From positions 149,860 through 213,859 of the forward strand of contig JACTAT010000152.1 in assembly GCA_014526335.1 (NCBI GenBank): a stretch of 64,000 bases of DNA, written 5' to 3'. Position numbers and translations under genes: made by a program. This document shows, piece after piece, positions 22,720 through 35,658 of the stretch. The notes beneath the pieces were generated by a model. It made no database searches and was not told where the DNA came from. It saw nothing but the letters and a program-made list of their open reading frames with translations. How positions within the stretch are numbered: position 1 is the stretch's first letter; each line of letters starts with the position of its first letter. Source of the stretch: Chrysaora quinquecirrha (taxonomy: Eukaryota; Cnidaria; Scyphozoa; Semaeostomeae; Pelagiidae).

Positions 22720-22837
22720 GCCTACAACACCAGGTGTTCCCAGGCGGTCACCCATCTAGGTACTGACCTGGCCCAACCATGCTTGACTGCGGTGATCTGA
22801 CGAGAACCGGTATATTCATGGTGGTGTGGTCGTAGGC
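22720..22837 (-). rRNA. 5S rRNA
   Basis: Consensus. Confidence 0.97.
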
Positions 22838-23047
22838 AATACATAAAAATTGAATGTGCTTCACACTGCAGTTTTTCTTGCACAAATACATATTTTGCCT
22901 CACAGCTGTCTTCCAATATCTATTCTTGCATTAATAATTTGAAATATTGGCAGATCATTCCTTAAAGCTCTTGGAATATGATAATTTTCAAATTCATTTC
23001 CAATACAATCATGATTTGATGTTAAAAGTTTGAATTAAAACAATGAA

Positions 23048-23165
23048 GCCTACAACACCAGGTGTTCCCAGGCGGTCACCCATCTAGGTACTGACCTGGC
23101 CCAACCATGCTTGACTGCGGTGATCTGACGAGAACCGGTATATTCATGGTGGTGTGGTCGTAGGC
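23048..23165 (-). rRNA. 5S rRNA
   Basis: Consensus; its 5' spacer is one T shorter. Confidence 0.97.
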
Positions 23166-23375
23166 AATACATAAAAATTGAATGTGCTTCACACTGCAGT
23201 TTTCTTGCACAAATACATATTTTGCCTCACAGCTGTCTTCCAATATCTATTCTTGCATTAATAATTTGAAATATTGGCAGATCATTCCTTAAAGCTCTTG
23301 GAATATGATAATTTTCAAATTCATTTCCAATACAATCATGATTTGATGTTAAAAACTTTGAATTAAAACAATGAA

Positions 23376-23493
23376 GCCTACAACACCAGGTGTTCCCAGG
23401 CGGTCACCCATCTAGGTACTGACCTGGCCCAACCATGCTTGACTGCGGTGATCTGACGAGAACCGGTATATTCATGGTGGTGTGGTCGTAGGC
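23376..23493 (-). rRNA. 5S rRNA
   Basis: Consensus. Confidence 0.97.
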
Positions 23494-23703
23494 AATACAT
23501 AAAAATTGAATGTGCTTCACACTGCAGTTTTTCTTGCACAAATACATATTTTGCCTCACAGCTGTCTTCCAATATCTATTCTTGCATTAATAATTTGAAA
23601 TATTGGCTGATCATTCCTTAAAGCTCTTGGAATATGATAATTTTCAAATTCATTTCCAATACAATCATGATTTGATGTTAAAAGTTTGAATTAAAACAAT
23701 GAA

Positions 23704-23821
23704 GCCTACAACACCAGGTGTTCCCAGGCGGTCACCCATCTAGGTACTGACCTGGCCCAACCATGCTTGACTGCGGTGATCTGACGAGAACCGGTATATT
23801 CATGGTGGTGTGGTCGTAGGC
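23704..23821 (-). rRNA. 5S rRNA
   Basis: Consensus. Confidence 0.97.
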
Positions 23822-24032
23822 AATACATAAAAATTGAATGTGCTTCACACTGCAGTTTTTCTTGCACAAATACATATTTTGCCTCACAGCTGTCTTCCAA
23901 TATCTATTCTTGCATTAATAATTTGAAATATTGGCAGATCATTCCTTAAAGCTCTTGGAATATGATAATTTTCAAATTCATTTCCAATACAATCATGATT
24001 TGATGTTAAAAACTTTGAATTAAAACAATGAA

Positions 24033-24150
24033 GCCTACAACACCAGGTGTTCCCAGGCGGTCACCCATCTAGGTACTGACCTGGCCCAACCATGCTTGAC
24101 TGCGGTGATCTGACGAGAACCGGTATATTCATGGTGGTGTGGTCGTAGGC
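24033..24150 (-). rRNA. 5S rRNA
   Basis: Consensus. Confidence 0.97.
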
Positions 24151-24361
24151 AATACATAAAAATTGAATGTGCTTCACACTGCAGTTTTTCTTGCACAAAT
24201 ACATATTTTGCCTCACAGCTGTCTTCCAATATCTATTCTTGCATTAATAATTTGAAATATTGGCAGATCATTCCTTAAAGCTCTTGGAATATGATAATTT
24301 TCAAATTCATTTCCAATACAATCATGATTTGATGTTAAAAACTTTGAATTAAAACAATGAA

Positions 24362-24479
24362 GCCTACAACACCAGGTGTTCCCAGGCGGTCACCCATCTA
24401 GGTACTGACCTGGCCCAACCATGCTTGACTGCGGTGATCTGACGAGAACCGGTATATTCATGGTGGTGTGGTCGTAGGC
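24362..24479 (-). rRNA. 5S rRNA
   Basis: Consensus. Confidence 0.97.
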
Positions 24480-24689
24480 AATACATAAAAATTGAATGTG
24501 CTTCACACTGCAGTTTTTCTTGCACAAATACATATTTTGCCTCACAGCTGTCTTCCAATATCTATTCTTGCATTAATAATTTGAAATATTGGCAGATCAT
24601 TCCTTAAAGCTCTTGGAATATGATAATTTTCAAATTCATTTCCAATACAATCATGATTTGATGTTAAAAGTTTGAATTAAAACAATGAA

Positions 24690-24807
24690 GCCTACAACAC
24701 CAGGTGTTCCCAGGCGGTCACCCATCTAGGTACTGACCTGGCCCAACCATGCTTGACTGCGGTGATCTGACGAGAACCGGTATATTCATGGTGGTGTGGT
24801 CGTAGGC
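24690..24807 (-). rRNA. 5S rRNA with rearranged upstream spacer
   Basis: Gene is consensus, but its 5' spacer (24808-25096) is scrambled and 289 bp long. Confidence 0.96.
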
Positions 24808-25096
24808 AATACATAAAAATTGAATGTGCTTCACACTGCAGTTTTCCAATATCTATTCTTGCATTAATAATTTGAAATATTGGCAATCATACATATTTTG
24901 CCTCACAGCTGTCTTCCAATAAAAATTTATTGAATGTGCTTCACACTGCAGTTTTTCTTGCACAAATCTATTCTTGCATTAATAATTTGAAATATTGGCA
25001 GATCATTCCTTAAAGCTCTTGGAATATGATAATTTTCAAATTCATTTCCAATACAACCATGATTTGATGTTAAAAAGTTTGAATTAAAACAATGAA

Positions 25097-25214
25097 GCCT
25101 ACAACACCAGGTGTTCCCAGGCGGTCACCCATCTAGGTACTGACCTGGCCCAACCATGCTTGACTGCGGTGATCTGACGAGAACCGGTATATTCATGGTG
25201 GTGTGGTCGTAGGC
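25097..25214 (-). rRNA. 5S rRNA
   Basis: Consensus; first unit of a five-unit block repeated 2,989 bp downstream. Confidence 0.97.
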
Positions 25215-25425
25215 AATACATAAAAAATTGAATGTGCTTCACACTGCAGTTTTTCTTGCACAAATACATATTTTGCCTCACAGCTGTCTTCCAATATCTA
25301 TTCTTGCATTAATAATTTGAAATATTGGCTGATCATTCCTTAAAGCTCTTGGAATATGATAATTTTCAAATTCATTTCCAATACAATCATGATTTGATGT
25401 TAAAAGTTTGAATTAAAACAATGAA

Positions 25426-25543
25426 GCCTACAACACCAGGTGTTCCCAGGCGGTCACCCATCTAGGTACTGACCTGGCCCAACCATGCTTGACTGCGGTG
25501 ATCTGACGAGAACCGGTATATTCATGGTGGTGTGGTCGTAGGC
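25426..25543 (-). rRNA. 5S rRNA
   Basis: Consensus. Confidence 0.97.
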
Positions 25544-25753
25544 AATACATAAAAATTGAATGTGCTTCACACTGCAGTTTTTCTTGCACAAATACATATT
25601 TTGCCTCACAGCTGTCTTCCAATATCTATTCTTGCATTAATAATTTGAAATATTGGCAGATCATTCCTTAAAGCTCTTGGAATATGATAATTTTCAAATT
25701 CATTTCCAATACAATCATGATTTGATGTTAAAAGTTTGAATTAAAACAATGAA

Positions 25754-25871
25754 GCCTACAACACCAGGTGTTCCCAGGCGGTCACCCATCTAGGTACTGA
25801 CCTGGCCCAACCATGCTTGACTGCGGTGATCTGACGAGAACCGGTATATTCATGGTGGTGTGGTCGTAGGC
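25754..25871 (-). rRNA. 5S rRNA
   Basis: Consensus gene; 5' flank has TTTAATGTAC in place of TTGAATGTGC, shared with the unit at 28743. Confidence 0.97.
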
Positions 25872-26083
25872 AATACATAAAAAATTTAATGTACTTCACA
25901 CTGCAGTTGTTCTTGCACAAATACATAATTTGCCTCACAGCTGTCTTCCAATATCTATTCTTGCATTAATAACTTGAAATATTGGCAGATCATTCCTTAA
26001 AGCTCTTGGAATATGATAATTTTCAAATTCATTTCCAATACAACCATGATTTGATGTAAAAAAGTTTGAATTAAAACAATGAA

Positions 26084-26201
26084 GCCTACAACACCAGGTG
26101 TTCCTAGGTGGTCACCCATCTAGGTACTGACCTGGCCCAACCATGCTTGACTGCGGTGATCTGACGAGAACCGGTATATTCATGGTGGTGTGGTCGTAGG
26201 C
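26084..26201 (-). rRNA. 5S rRNA
   Basis: G93A and G97A. Confidence 0.95.
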
Positions 26202-26412
26202 AATACATAAAAATTGAATGTGCTTCACACTGCAGTTTTTCTTGCACAAATACATAATTTGCCTCACAGCTGTCTTCCAATATCTATTCTTGCATTAATA
26301 ACTTGAAATATTGGCAGATCATTCCTTAAAGCTCTTGGAATATGATAATTTTCAAATTCATTTCCAATACAACCATGATTTGATGTTAAAAAGTTTGAAT
26401 TAAAACAATGAA

Positions 26413-26530
26413 GCCTACAACACCAGGTGTTCCCAGGCGGTCACCCATCTAGGTACTGACCTGGCCCAACCATGCTTGACTGCGGTGATCTGACGAGAAC
26501 CGGTATATTCATGGTGGTGTGGTCGTAGGC
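26413..26530 (-). rRNA. 5S rRNA
   Basis: Consensus. Confidence 0.97.
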
Positions 26531-26741
26531 AATACATAAAAAATTGAATGTGCTTCACACTGCAGTTTTTCTTGCACAAATACATATTTTGCCTCACAGC
26601 TGTCTTCCAATATCTATTCTTGCATTAATAACTTGAAATATTGGCAGATCATTCCTTAAAGCTCTTGGAATATGATAATTTTCAAATTCATTTCCAATAC
26701 AATCATGATTTGATGTTAAAAGTTTGAATTAAAACAATGAA

Positions 26742-26859
26742 GCCTACAACACCAGGTGTTCCCAGGCGGTCACCCATCTAGGTACTGACCTGGCCCAACC
26801 ATGCTTGACTGCGGTGATCTGACGAGAACCGGTATATTCATGGTGGTGTGGTCGTAGGC
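26742..26859 (-). rRNA. 5S rRNA
   Basis: Consensus. Confidence 0.97.
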
Positions 26860-27068
26860 AATACATAAAAATTGAATGTGCTTCACACTGCAGTTTTCTT
26901 GCACAAATACATAATTTGCCTCACAGCTGTCTTCCAATATCTATTCTTGCATTAATAACTTGAAATATTGGCAGATCATTCCTTAAAGCTCTTGGAATAT
27001 GATAATTTTCAAATTCATTTCCAATACAACCATGATTTGATGTTAAAAGTTTGAATTAAAACAATGAA

Positions 27069-27186
27069 GCCTACAACACCAGGTGTTCCCAGGCGGTCAC
27101 CCATCTAGGTACTGACCTGGCCCAACCATGCTTGACTGCGGTGATCTGACGAGAACCGGTATATTCATGGTGGTGTGGTCGTAGGC
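27069..27186 (-). rRNA. 5S rRNA
   Basis: Consensus. Confidence 0.97.
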
Positions 27187-27398
27187 AATACATAAAAAAT
27201 TGAATGTGCTTCACACTGCAGTTGTTCTTGCACAAATACATATTTTGCCTCACAGCTGTCTTCCAATATCTATTCTTGCATTAATAACTTGAAATATTGG
27301 CAGATCATTCCTTAAAGCTCTTGGAATATGATAATTTTCAAATTCATTTCCAATACAACCATGATTTGATGTAAAAAAGTTTGAATTAAAACAATGAA

Positions 27399-27516
27399 GC
27401 CTACAACACCAGGTGTTCCTAGGTGGTCACCCATCTAGGTACTGACCTGGCCCAACCATGCTTGACTGCGGTGATCTGACGAGAACCGGTATATTCATGG
27501 TGGTGTGGTCGTAGGC
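27399..27516 (-). rRNA. 5S rRNA
   Basis: G93A and G97A. Confidence 0.95.
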
Positions 27517-27727
27517 AATACATAAAAAATTGAATGTACTTCACACTGCAGTTTTTCTTGCACAAATACATATTTTGCCTCACAGCTGTCTTCCAATATC
27601 TATTCTTGCATTAATAACTTGAAATATTGGCAGATCATTCCTTAAAGCTCTTGGAATATGATAATTTTCAAATTCATTTCCAATACAATCATGATTTGAT
27701 GTTAAAAGTTTGAATTAAAACAATGAA

Positions 27728-27845
27728 GCCTACAACACCAGGTGTTCCCAGGCGGTCACCCATCTAGGTACTGACCTGGCCCAACCATGCTTGACTGCGG
27801 TGATCTGACGAGAACCGGTATATTCATGGTGGTGTGGTCGTAGGC
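27728..27845 (-). rRNA. 5S rRNA with insertion in upstream spacer
   Basis: Consensus gene; about 29 extra bp in the 5' spacer near 27908-27936. Confidence 0.97.
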
Positions 27846-28085
27846 AATACATAAAAATTGAATGTGCTTCACACTGCAGTTTTTCTTGCACAAATACATA
27901 TTTTGCCTTGTCAATATCAAATACATTCATTTTGCCTCACAGCTGTCTTCCAATATCTATTCTTGCATTAATAATTTGAAATATTGGCAGATCATTCCTT
28001 AAAGCTCTTGGAATATGATAATTTTCAAATTCATTTCCAATACAACCATGATTTGATGTTAAAAAGTTTGAATTAAAACAATGAA

Positions 28086-28203
28086 GCCTACAACACCAGG
28101 TGTTCCCAGGCGGTCACCCATCTAGGTACTGACCTGGCCCAACCATGCTTGACTGCGGTGATCTGACGAGAACCGGTATATTCATGGTGGTGTGGTCGTA
28201 GGC
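28086..28203 (-). rRNA. 5S rRNA
   Basis: Consensus; counterpart of the copy at 25097. Confidence 0.97.
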
Positions 28204-28414
28204 AATACATAAAAAATTGAATGTGCTTCACACTGCAGTTTTTCTTGCACAAATACATATTTTGCCTCACAGCTGTCTTCCAATATCTATTCTTGCATTA
28301 ATAATTTGAAATATTGGCTGATCATTCCTTAAAGCTCTTGGAATATGATAATTTTCAAATTCATTTCCAATACAATCATGATTTGATGTTAAAAGTTTGA
28401 ATTAAAACAATGAA

Positions 28415-28532
28415 GCCTACAACACCAGGTGTTCCCAGGCGGTCACCCATCTAGGTACTGACCTGGCCCAACCATGCTTGACTGCGGTGATCTGACGAGA
28501 ACCGGTATATTCATGGTGGTGTGGTCGTAGGC
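28415..28532 (-). rRNA. 5S rRNA
   Basis: Consensus. Confidence 0.97.
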
Positions 28533-28742
28533 AATACATAAAAATTGAATGTGCTTCACACTGCAGTTTTTCTTGCACAAATACATATTTTGCCTCACAG
28601 CTGTCTTCCAATATCTATTCTTGCATTAATAATTTGAAATATTGGCAGATCATTCCTTAAAGCTCTTGGAATATGATAATTTTCAAATTCATTTCCAATA
28701 CAATCATGATTTGATGTTAAAACTTTGAATTAAAACAATGAA

Positions 28743-28860
28743 GCCTACAACACCAGCTGTTCCCAGGCGGTCACCCATCTAGGTACTGAACTGGCCCAAC
28801 CATGCTTGACTGCGGTGATCTGACGAGAACCGGTATATTCATGGTGGTGTGGTCGTAGGC
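28743..28860 (-). rRNA. 5S rRNA
   Basis: G71U and C104G, the same pair as at 31707. Confidence 0.93.
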
Positions 28861-29072
28861 AATACATAAAAAATTTAATGTACTTCACACTGCAGTTGTT
28901 CTTGCACAAATACATAATTTGCCTCACAGCTGTCTTCCAATATCTATTCTTGCATTAATAACTTGAAATATTGGCAGATCATTCCTTAAAGCTCTTGGAA
29001 TATGATAATTTTCAAATTCATTTCCAATACAACCATGATTTGATGTAAAAAAGTTTGAATTAAAACAATGAA

Positions 29073-29190
29073 GCCTACAACACCAGGTGTTCCTAGGTGG
29101 TCACCCATCTAGGTACTGACCTGGCCCAACCATGCTTGACTGCGGTGATCTGACGAGAACCGGTATATTCATGGTGGTGTGGTCGTAGGC
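29073..29190 (-). rRNA. 5S rRNA
   Basis: G93A and G97A. Confidence 0.95.
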
Positions 29191-29400
29191 AATACATAAA
29201 AATTGAATGTGCTTCACACTGCAGTTTTTCTTGCACAAATACATATTTTGCCTCACAGCTGTCTTCCAATATCTATTCTTGCATTAATAACTTGAAATAT
29301 TGGCAGATCATTCCTTAAAGCTCTTGGAATATGATAATTTTCAAATTCATTTCCAATACAATCATGATTTGATGTTAAAAGTTTGAATTAAAACAATGAA

Positions 29401-29518
29401 GCCTACAACACCAGGTGTTCCCAGGCGGTCACCCATCTAGGTACTGACCTGGCCCAACCATGCTTGACTGCGGTGATCTGACGAGAACCGGTATATTCAT
29501 GGTGGTGTGGTCGTAGGC
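29401..29518 (-). rRNA. 5S rRNA
   Basis: Consensus. Confidence 0.97.
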
Positions 29519-29728
29519 AATACATAAAAATTGAATGTGCTTCACACTGCAGTTTTTCTTGCACAAATACATATTTTGCCTCACAGCTGTCTTCCAATAT
29601 CTATTCTTGCATTAATAATTTGAAATATTGGCAGATCATTCCTTAAAGCTCTTGGAATATGATAATTTTCAAATTCATTTCCAATACAATCATGATTTGA
29701 TGTTAAAAGTTTGAATTAAAACAATGAA

Positions 29729-29846
29729 GCCTACAACACCAGGTGTTCCCAGGCGGTCACCCATCTAGGTACTGACCTGGCCCAACCATGCTTGACTGCG
29801 GTGATCTGACGAGAACCGGTATATTCATGGTGGTGTGGTCGTAGGC
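29729..29846 (-). rRNA. 5S rRNA
   Basis: Consensus. Confidence 0.97.
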
Positions 29847-30056
29847 AATACATAAAAATTGAATGTGCTTCACACTGCAGTTTTTCTTGCACAAATACAT
29901 ATTTTGCCTCACAGCTGTCTTCCAATATCTATTCTTGCATTAATAATTTGAAATATTGGCAGATCATTCCTTAAAGCTCTTGGAATATGATAATTTTCAA
30001 ATTCATTTCCAATACAATCATGATTTGATGTTAAAAGTTTGAATTAAAACAATGAA

Positions 30057-30174
30057 GCCTACAACACCAGGTGTTCCCAGGCGGTCACCCATCTAGGTAC
30101 TGACCTGGCCCAACCATGCTTGACTGCGGTGATCTGACGAGAACCGGTATATTCATGGTGGTGTGGTCGTAGGC
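30057..30174 (-). rRNA. 5S rRNA
   Basis: Consensus. Confidence 0.97.
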
Positions 30175-30385
30175 AATACATAAAAATTGAATGTGCTTCA
30201 CACTGCAGTTTTTCTTGCACAAATACATATTTTGCCTCACAGCTGTCTTCCAATATCTATTCTTGCATTAATAATTTGAAATATTGGCAGATCATTCCTT
30301 AAAGCTCTTGGAATATGATAATTTTCAAATTCATTTCCAATACAATCATGATTTGATGTTAAAAACTTTGAATTAAAACAATGAA

Positions 30386-30503
30386 GCCTACAACACCAGG
30401 TGTTCCCAGGCGGTCACCCATCTAGGTACTGACCTGGCCCAACCATGCTTGACTGCGGTGATCTGACGAGAACCGGTATATTCATGGTGGTGTGGTCGTA
30501 GGC
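30386..30503 (-). rRNA. 5S rRNA
   Basis: Consensus; its 5' spacer contains a duplicated segment of about 52 bp. Confidence 0.97.
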
Positions 30504-30766
30504 AATACATAAAAATTGAATGTGCTTCACACTGCAGTTTTTCTTGCACAAATACATATTTTGCCTCACAGCTGTCTTCCAATATCTATTCTTGCATTAA
30601 TAATTTGAAATATTGGCTGATCATTCCTTAAAGCTCTTGGAATATGATAATTTTCAAATTCATTTCCAATACAATCATGATTTGATGTTAAAAAGTTTGA
30701 ATTAAAACAAATTCATTTCCAATACAATCATGATTTGATGTTAAAAGTTTGAATTAAAACAATGAA

Positions 30767-30884
30767 GCCTACAACACCAGGTGTTCCTAGGCGGTCAGCC
30801 ATCTAGGTACTGACCTGGCCCAACCATGCTTGACTGCGGTGATCTGACGAGAACCGGTATATTCATGGTGGTGTGGTCGTAGGC
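30767..30884 (-). rRNA. 5S rRNA
   Basis: G87C and G97A. Confidence 0.94.
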
Positions 30885-31095
30885 AATACATAAAAATTGA
30901 ATGTGACTCACACTGCAGTTTTTCTTGCACAAATACATATTTTGCCTCACAGCTGTCTTCCAATATCTATTCTTGCATTAATAACTTGAAATATTGGCAG
31001 ATCATTCCTTAAAGCTCTTGGAATATGATAATTTTCAAATTCATTTCCAATACAACCATGATTTGATGTAAAAAAGTTTGAATTAAAACAATGAA

Positions 31096-31213
31096 GCCTA
31101 CAACACCAGGTGTTCCTAGGTGGTCACCCATCTAGGTACTGACCTGGCCCAACCATGCTTGACTGCGGTGATCTGACGAGAACCGGTATATTCATGGTGG
31201 TGTGGTCGTAGGC
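31096..31213 (-). rRNA. 5S rRNA
   Basis: G93A and G97A. Confidence 0.95.
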
Positions 31214-31424
31214 AATACATAAAAATTGAATGTGCTTCACACTGCAGTTGTTCTTGCACAAATACATAATTTGCCTCACAGCTGTCTTCCAATATCTATT
31301 CTTGCATTAATAATTTGAAATATTGGCAGATCATTCCTTAAAGCTCTTGGAATATGATAATTTTAAAATTCATTTCCAATACAATCATGGCTTGAAGTTA
31401 AAAACTTTGAATTAAAACAATGAA

Positions 31425-31542
31425 GCCTACAACACCAGATGTTCCTAGGCGGTCAGCCATCTAGGTACTGACCTGGCTCAACCATGCTTGACTGCGGTGA
31501 TCTGACGAGAACCGGTATATTCATGGTGGTGTGGTCGTAGGC
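31425..31542 (-). rRNA. 5S rRNA
   Basis: G87C, G97A and C104U plus one change near RNA 66; its 5' spacer has lost about 47 bp. Confidence 0.92.
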
Positions 31543-31706
31543 AATACATAAAAATTGAATGTGCTTCACACTGCAGTACAAATACATATTTTGCCTCACA
31601 GCTGTCTTCCAATATCTATTCTTGCATTAATAATTTGAAATATTGGCCAAATTCATTTCCAATACAATCATGATTTGATGTTAAAACTTTGAATTAAAAC
31701 AATGAA

Positions 31707-31824
31707 GCCTACAACACCAGCTGTTCCCAGGCGGTCACCCATCTAGGTACTGAACTGGCCCAACCATGCTTGACTGCGGTGATCTGACGAGAACCGGTAT
31801 ATTCATGGTGGTGTGGTCGTAGGC
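31707..31824 (-). rRNA. 5S rRNA
   Basis: G71U and C104G. Confidence 0.93.
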
Positions 31825-32036
31825 AATACATAAAAAATTGAATGTACTTCACACTGCAGTTTTTCTTGCACAAATACATATTTTGCCTCACAGCTGTCTT
31901 CCAATATCTATTCTTGCATTAATAATTTGAAATATTGGCCTATCATTCCTTAAGGCTCTTTGAATATGATTATTTTCAAACTCATTTCCAATACAATCAT
32001 GATTGGATGTTAAAAGGTTTGATATAAAACAATGAA

Positions 32037-32154
32037 GCCTACAAAACCAGGTGTTCCCAGGCGGTCACCCATCTAGGTACTGACCTGGCCAAACCATGCT
32101 TGACTTTGGTGATCTGATGAGAACCGGTATATTCATTTTTGTGTGTTCGTAGGC
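32037..32154 (-). rRNA. 5S rRNA, diverged
   Basis: The most diverged gene inside the main array: multiple changes in RNA 5-20 and 35-65 and one near 110. Resembles block-1 subtypes; probably a pseudogene. Confidence 0.8.
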
Positions 32155-32365
32155 AATAGATAAAAAATTGAATGTGCCTCACACTGCAGTTTTCTTGCAC
32201 AAATACATATTTTGCATCACAGCTGTCTTCCAATGTCCATTCTTGCATTAATAACTTAAAACATTGGCAGATCATTCCTTAAAGCTCTTGGAATATGATA
32301 ATTTTAAAATTCATTTCCAATACAATCATGACTTGAAGTTAAAAACTTTGAATTAAAACAATGAA

Positions 32366-32483
32366 GCCTACAACACCAGGTGTTCCCAGGCAGTCACCCA
32401 TCTAAGTACTGACCTGGCCCAACCATGCTTGACTGCGGTGATCTGACGAGAACCGGTATATTCATGGTGGTGTGGTCGTAGGC
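32366..32483 (-). rRNA. 5S rRNA
   Basis: C79U and C92U. Confidence 0.95.
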
Positions 32484-32695
32484 AATACATAAAAAATTGA
32501 ATGTGCTTCACACTGCAGTTTTTCTTGCACAAATACATATTTTGCCTCACAGCTGTCTTCCAATATCTATTCTTGCATTAATAATTTGAAATATTGGCTG
32601 ATCATTCCTTAAAGCTCTTGGAATATGATAATTTTCAAATTCATTTCCAATACAACCATGATTTGATGTTAAAAAGTTTGAATTAAAACAATGAA

Positions 32696-32813
32696 GCCTA
32701 CAACACCAGGTGTTCCCAGGCGGTCACCCATCTAGGTACTGACCTGGCCCAACCATGCTTGACTGCGGTGATCTGACGAGAACCGGTATATTCATGGTGG
32801 TGTGGTCGTAGGC
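32696..32813 (-). rRNA. 5S rRNA
   Basis: Consensus. Confidence 0.97.
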
Positions 32814-33025
32814 AATACATAAAAAATTGAATGTGCTTCACACTGCAGTTGTTCTTGCACAAATACATAATTTGCCTCACAGCTGTCTTCCAATATCTAT
32901 TCTTGCATTAATAACTTGAAATATTGGCAGATCATTCCTTAAAGCTCTTGGAATATGATAATTTTCAAATTCATTTCCAATACAACCATGATTTGATGTA
33001 AAAAAGTTTGAATTAAAACAATGAA

Positions 33026-33143
33026 GCCTACAACACCAGGTGTTCCTAGGCGGTCACCCATCTAGGTACTGACCTGGCCCAACCATGCTTGACTGCGGTG
33101 ATCTGACGAGAACCGGTATATTCATGGTTGTGTGATCGTAGGC
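33026..33143 (-). rRNA. 5S rRNA
   Basis: C9U and G97A plus a change near RNA 15. Confidence 0.94.
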
Positions 33144-33354
33144 AATACATAAAAATTGAATGTGACTCACACTGCAGTTTTTCTTGCACAAATACATATT
33201 TTGCCTCACAGCTGTCTTCCAATATCTATTCTTGCATTAATAACTTGAAATATTGGCAGATCATTCCTTAAAGCTCTTGGAATATGATAATTTTCAAATT
33301 CATTTCCAATACAACCATGATTTGATGTAAAAAAGTTTGAATTAAAACAATGAA

Positions 33355-33472
33355 GCCTACAACACCAGGTGTTCCCAGGCGGTCACCCATCTAGGTACTG
33401 ACCTGGCCCAACCATGCTTGACTGCGGTGATCTGACGAGAACCGGTATATTCATGGTGGTGTGGTCGTAGGC
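33355..33472 (-). rRNA. 5S rRNA
   Basis: Consensus. Confidence 0.97.
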
Positions 33473-33683
33473 AATACATAAAAAATTGAATGTGCTTCAC
33501 ACTGCAGTTTTTCTTGCACAAATACATATTTTGCCTCACAGCTGTCTTCCAATATCTATTCTTGCATTAATAATTTGAAATATTGGCTGATCATTCCTTA
33601 AAGCTCTTGGAATATGATAATTTTCAAATTCATTTCCAATACAATCATGATTTGATGTTAAAAGTTTGAATTAAAACAATGAA

Positions 33684-33801
33684 GCCTACAACACCAGGTG
33701 TTCCCAGGCGGTCACCCATCTAGGTACTGACCTGGCCCAACCATGCTTGACTGCGGTGATCTGACGAGAACCGGTATATTCATGGTGGTGTGGTCGTAGG
33801 C
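33684..33801 (-). rRNA. 5S rRNA
   Basis: Consensus. Confidence 0.97.
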
Positions 33802-34012
33802 AATACATAAAAATTGAATGTGCTTCACACTGCAGTTTTTCTTGCACAAATACATATTTTGCCTCACAGCTGTCTTCCAATATCTATTCTTGCATTAATA
33901 ATTTGAAATATTGGCAGATCATTCCTTAAAGCTCTTGGAATATGATAATTTTCAAATTCATTTCCAATACAATCATGATTTGATGTTAAAAACTTTGAAT
34001 TAAAACAATGAA

Positions 34013-34130
34013 GCCTACAACACCAGGTGTTCCCAGGCGGTCACCCATCTAGGTACTGACCTGGCCCAACCATGCTTGACTGCGGTGATCTGACGAGAAC
34101 CGGTATATTCATGGTGGTGTGGTCGTAGGC
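34013..34130 (-). rRNA. 5S rRNA
   Basis: Consensus. Confidence 0.97.
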
Positions 34131-34341
34131 AATACATAAAAATTGAATGTGCTTCACACTGCAGTTTTTCTTGCACAAATACATATTTTGCCTCACAGCT
34201 GTCTTCCAATATCTATTCTTGCATTAATAATTTGAAATATTGGCAGATCATTCCTTAAAGCTCTTGGAATATGATAATTTTCAAATTCATTTCCAATACA
34301 ATCATGATTTGATGTTAAAAGTTTTGAATTAAAACAATGAA

Positions 34342-34459
34342 GCCTACAACACCAGGTGTTCCCAGGCGGTCACCCATCTAGGTACTGACCTGGCCCAACC
34401 ATGCTTGACTGCGGTGATCTGACGAGAACCGGTATATTCATGGTGGTGTGATCGTAGGC
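34342..34459 (-). rRNA. 5S rRNA
   Basis: C9U. Confidence 0.96.
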
Positions 34460-34670
34460 AATACATAAAAATTGAATGTGCTTCACACTGCAGTTTTTCT
34501 TGCACAAATACATATTTTGCCTCACAGCTGTCTTCCAATATCTATTCTTGCATTAATAATTTGAAATATTGGCAGATCATTCCTTAAAGCTCTTGGAATA
34601 TGATAATTTTCAAATTCATTTCCAATACAATCATGATTTGAAGTTAAAAACTTTGAATTAAAACAATGAA

Positions 34671-34788
34671 GCCTACAACACCAGGTGTTCCCAGGCGGTC
34701 ACCCATCTAGGTACTGACCTGGCCCAACCATGCTTGACTGCGGTGATCTGACGAGAACCGGTATATTCATGGTGGTGTGGTCGTAGGC
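34671..34788 (-). rRNA. 5S rRNA
   Basis: Consensus. Confidence 0.97.
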
Positions 34789-34999
34789 AATACATAAAAA
34801 TTGAATGTGCTTCACACTGCAGTTTTTCTTGCACAAATACATATTTTGCCTCACAGCTGTCTTCCAATATCTATTCTTGCATTAATAACTTGAAATATTG
34901 GCAGATCATTCCTTAAAGCTCTTGGAATATGATAATTTTCAAATTCATTTCCAATACAACCATGATTTGATGTTAAAAAGTTTGAATTAAAACAATGAA

Positions 35000-35117
35000 G
35001 CCTACAACACCAGGTGTTCCCAGGCGGTCACCCATCTAGGTACTGACCTGGCCCAACCATGCTTGACTGCGGTGATCTGACGAGAACCGGTATATTCATG
35101 GTGGTGTGGTCGTAGGC
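35000..35117 (-). rRNA. 5S rRNA
   Basis: Consensus. Confidence 0.97.
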
Positions 35118-35329
35118 AATACATAAAAAATTGAATGTGCTTCACACTGCAGTTTTTCTTGCACAAATACATATTTTGCCTCACAGCTGTCTTCCAATAT
35201 CTATTCTTGCATTAATAATTTGAAATATTGGCAGATCATTCCTTAAAGCTCTTGGAATATGATAATTTTCAAATTCATTTCCAATACAATCATGACTTGA
35301 AGTTAAAAACTTTGAATTAAAACAATGAA

Positions 35330-35447
35330 GCCTACAACACCAGGTGTTCCCAGGCAGTCACCCATCTAAGTACTGACCTGGCCCAACCATGCTTGACTGC
35401 GGTGATCTGACGAGAACCGGTATATTCATGGTGGTGTGGTCGTAGGC
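35330..35447 (-). rRNA. 5S rRNA
   Basis: C79U and C92U. Confidence 0.95.
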
Positions 35448-35658
35448 AATACATAAAAATTGAATGTGCTTCACACTGCAGTTTTTCTTGCACAAATACA
35501 TATTTTGCCTCACAGCTGTCTTCCAATATCTATTCTTGCATTAATAATTTGAAATATTGGCAGATCATTCCTTAAAGCTCTTGGAATATGATAATTTTCA
35601 AATTCATTTCCAATACAACCATGATTTGATGTTAAAAAGTTTGAATTAAAACAATGAA

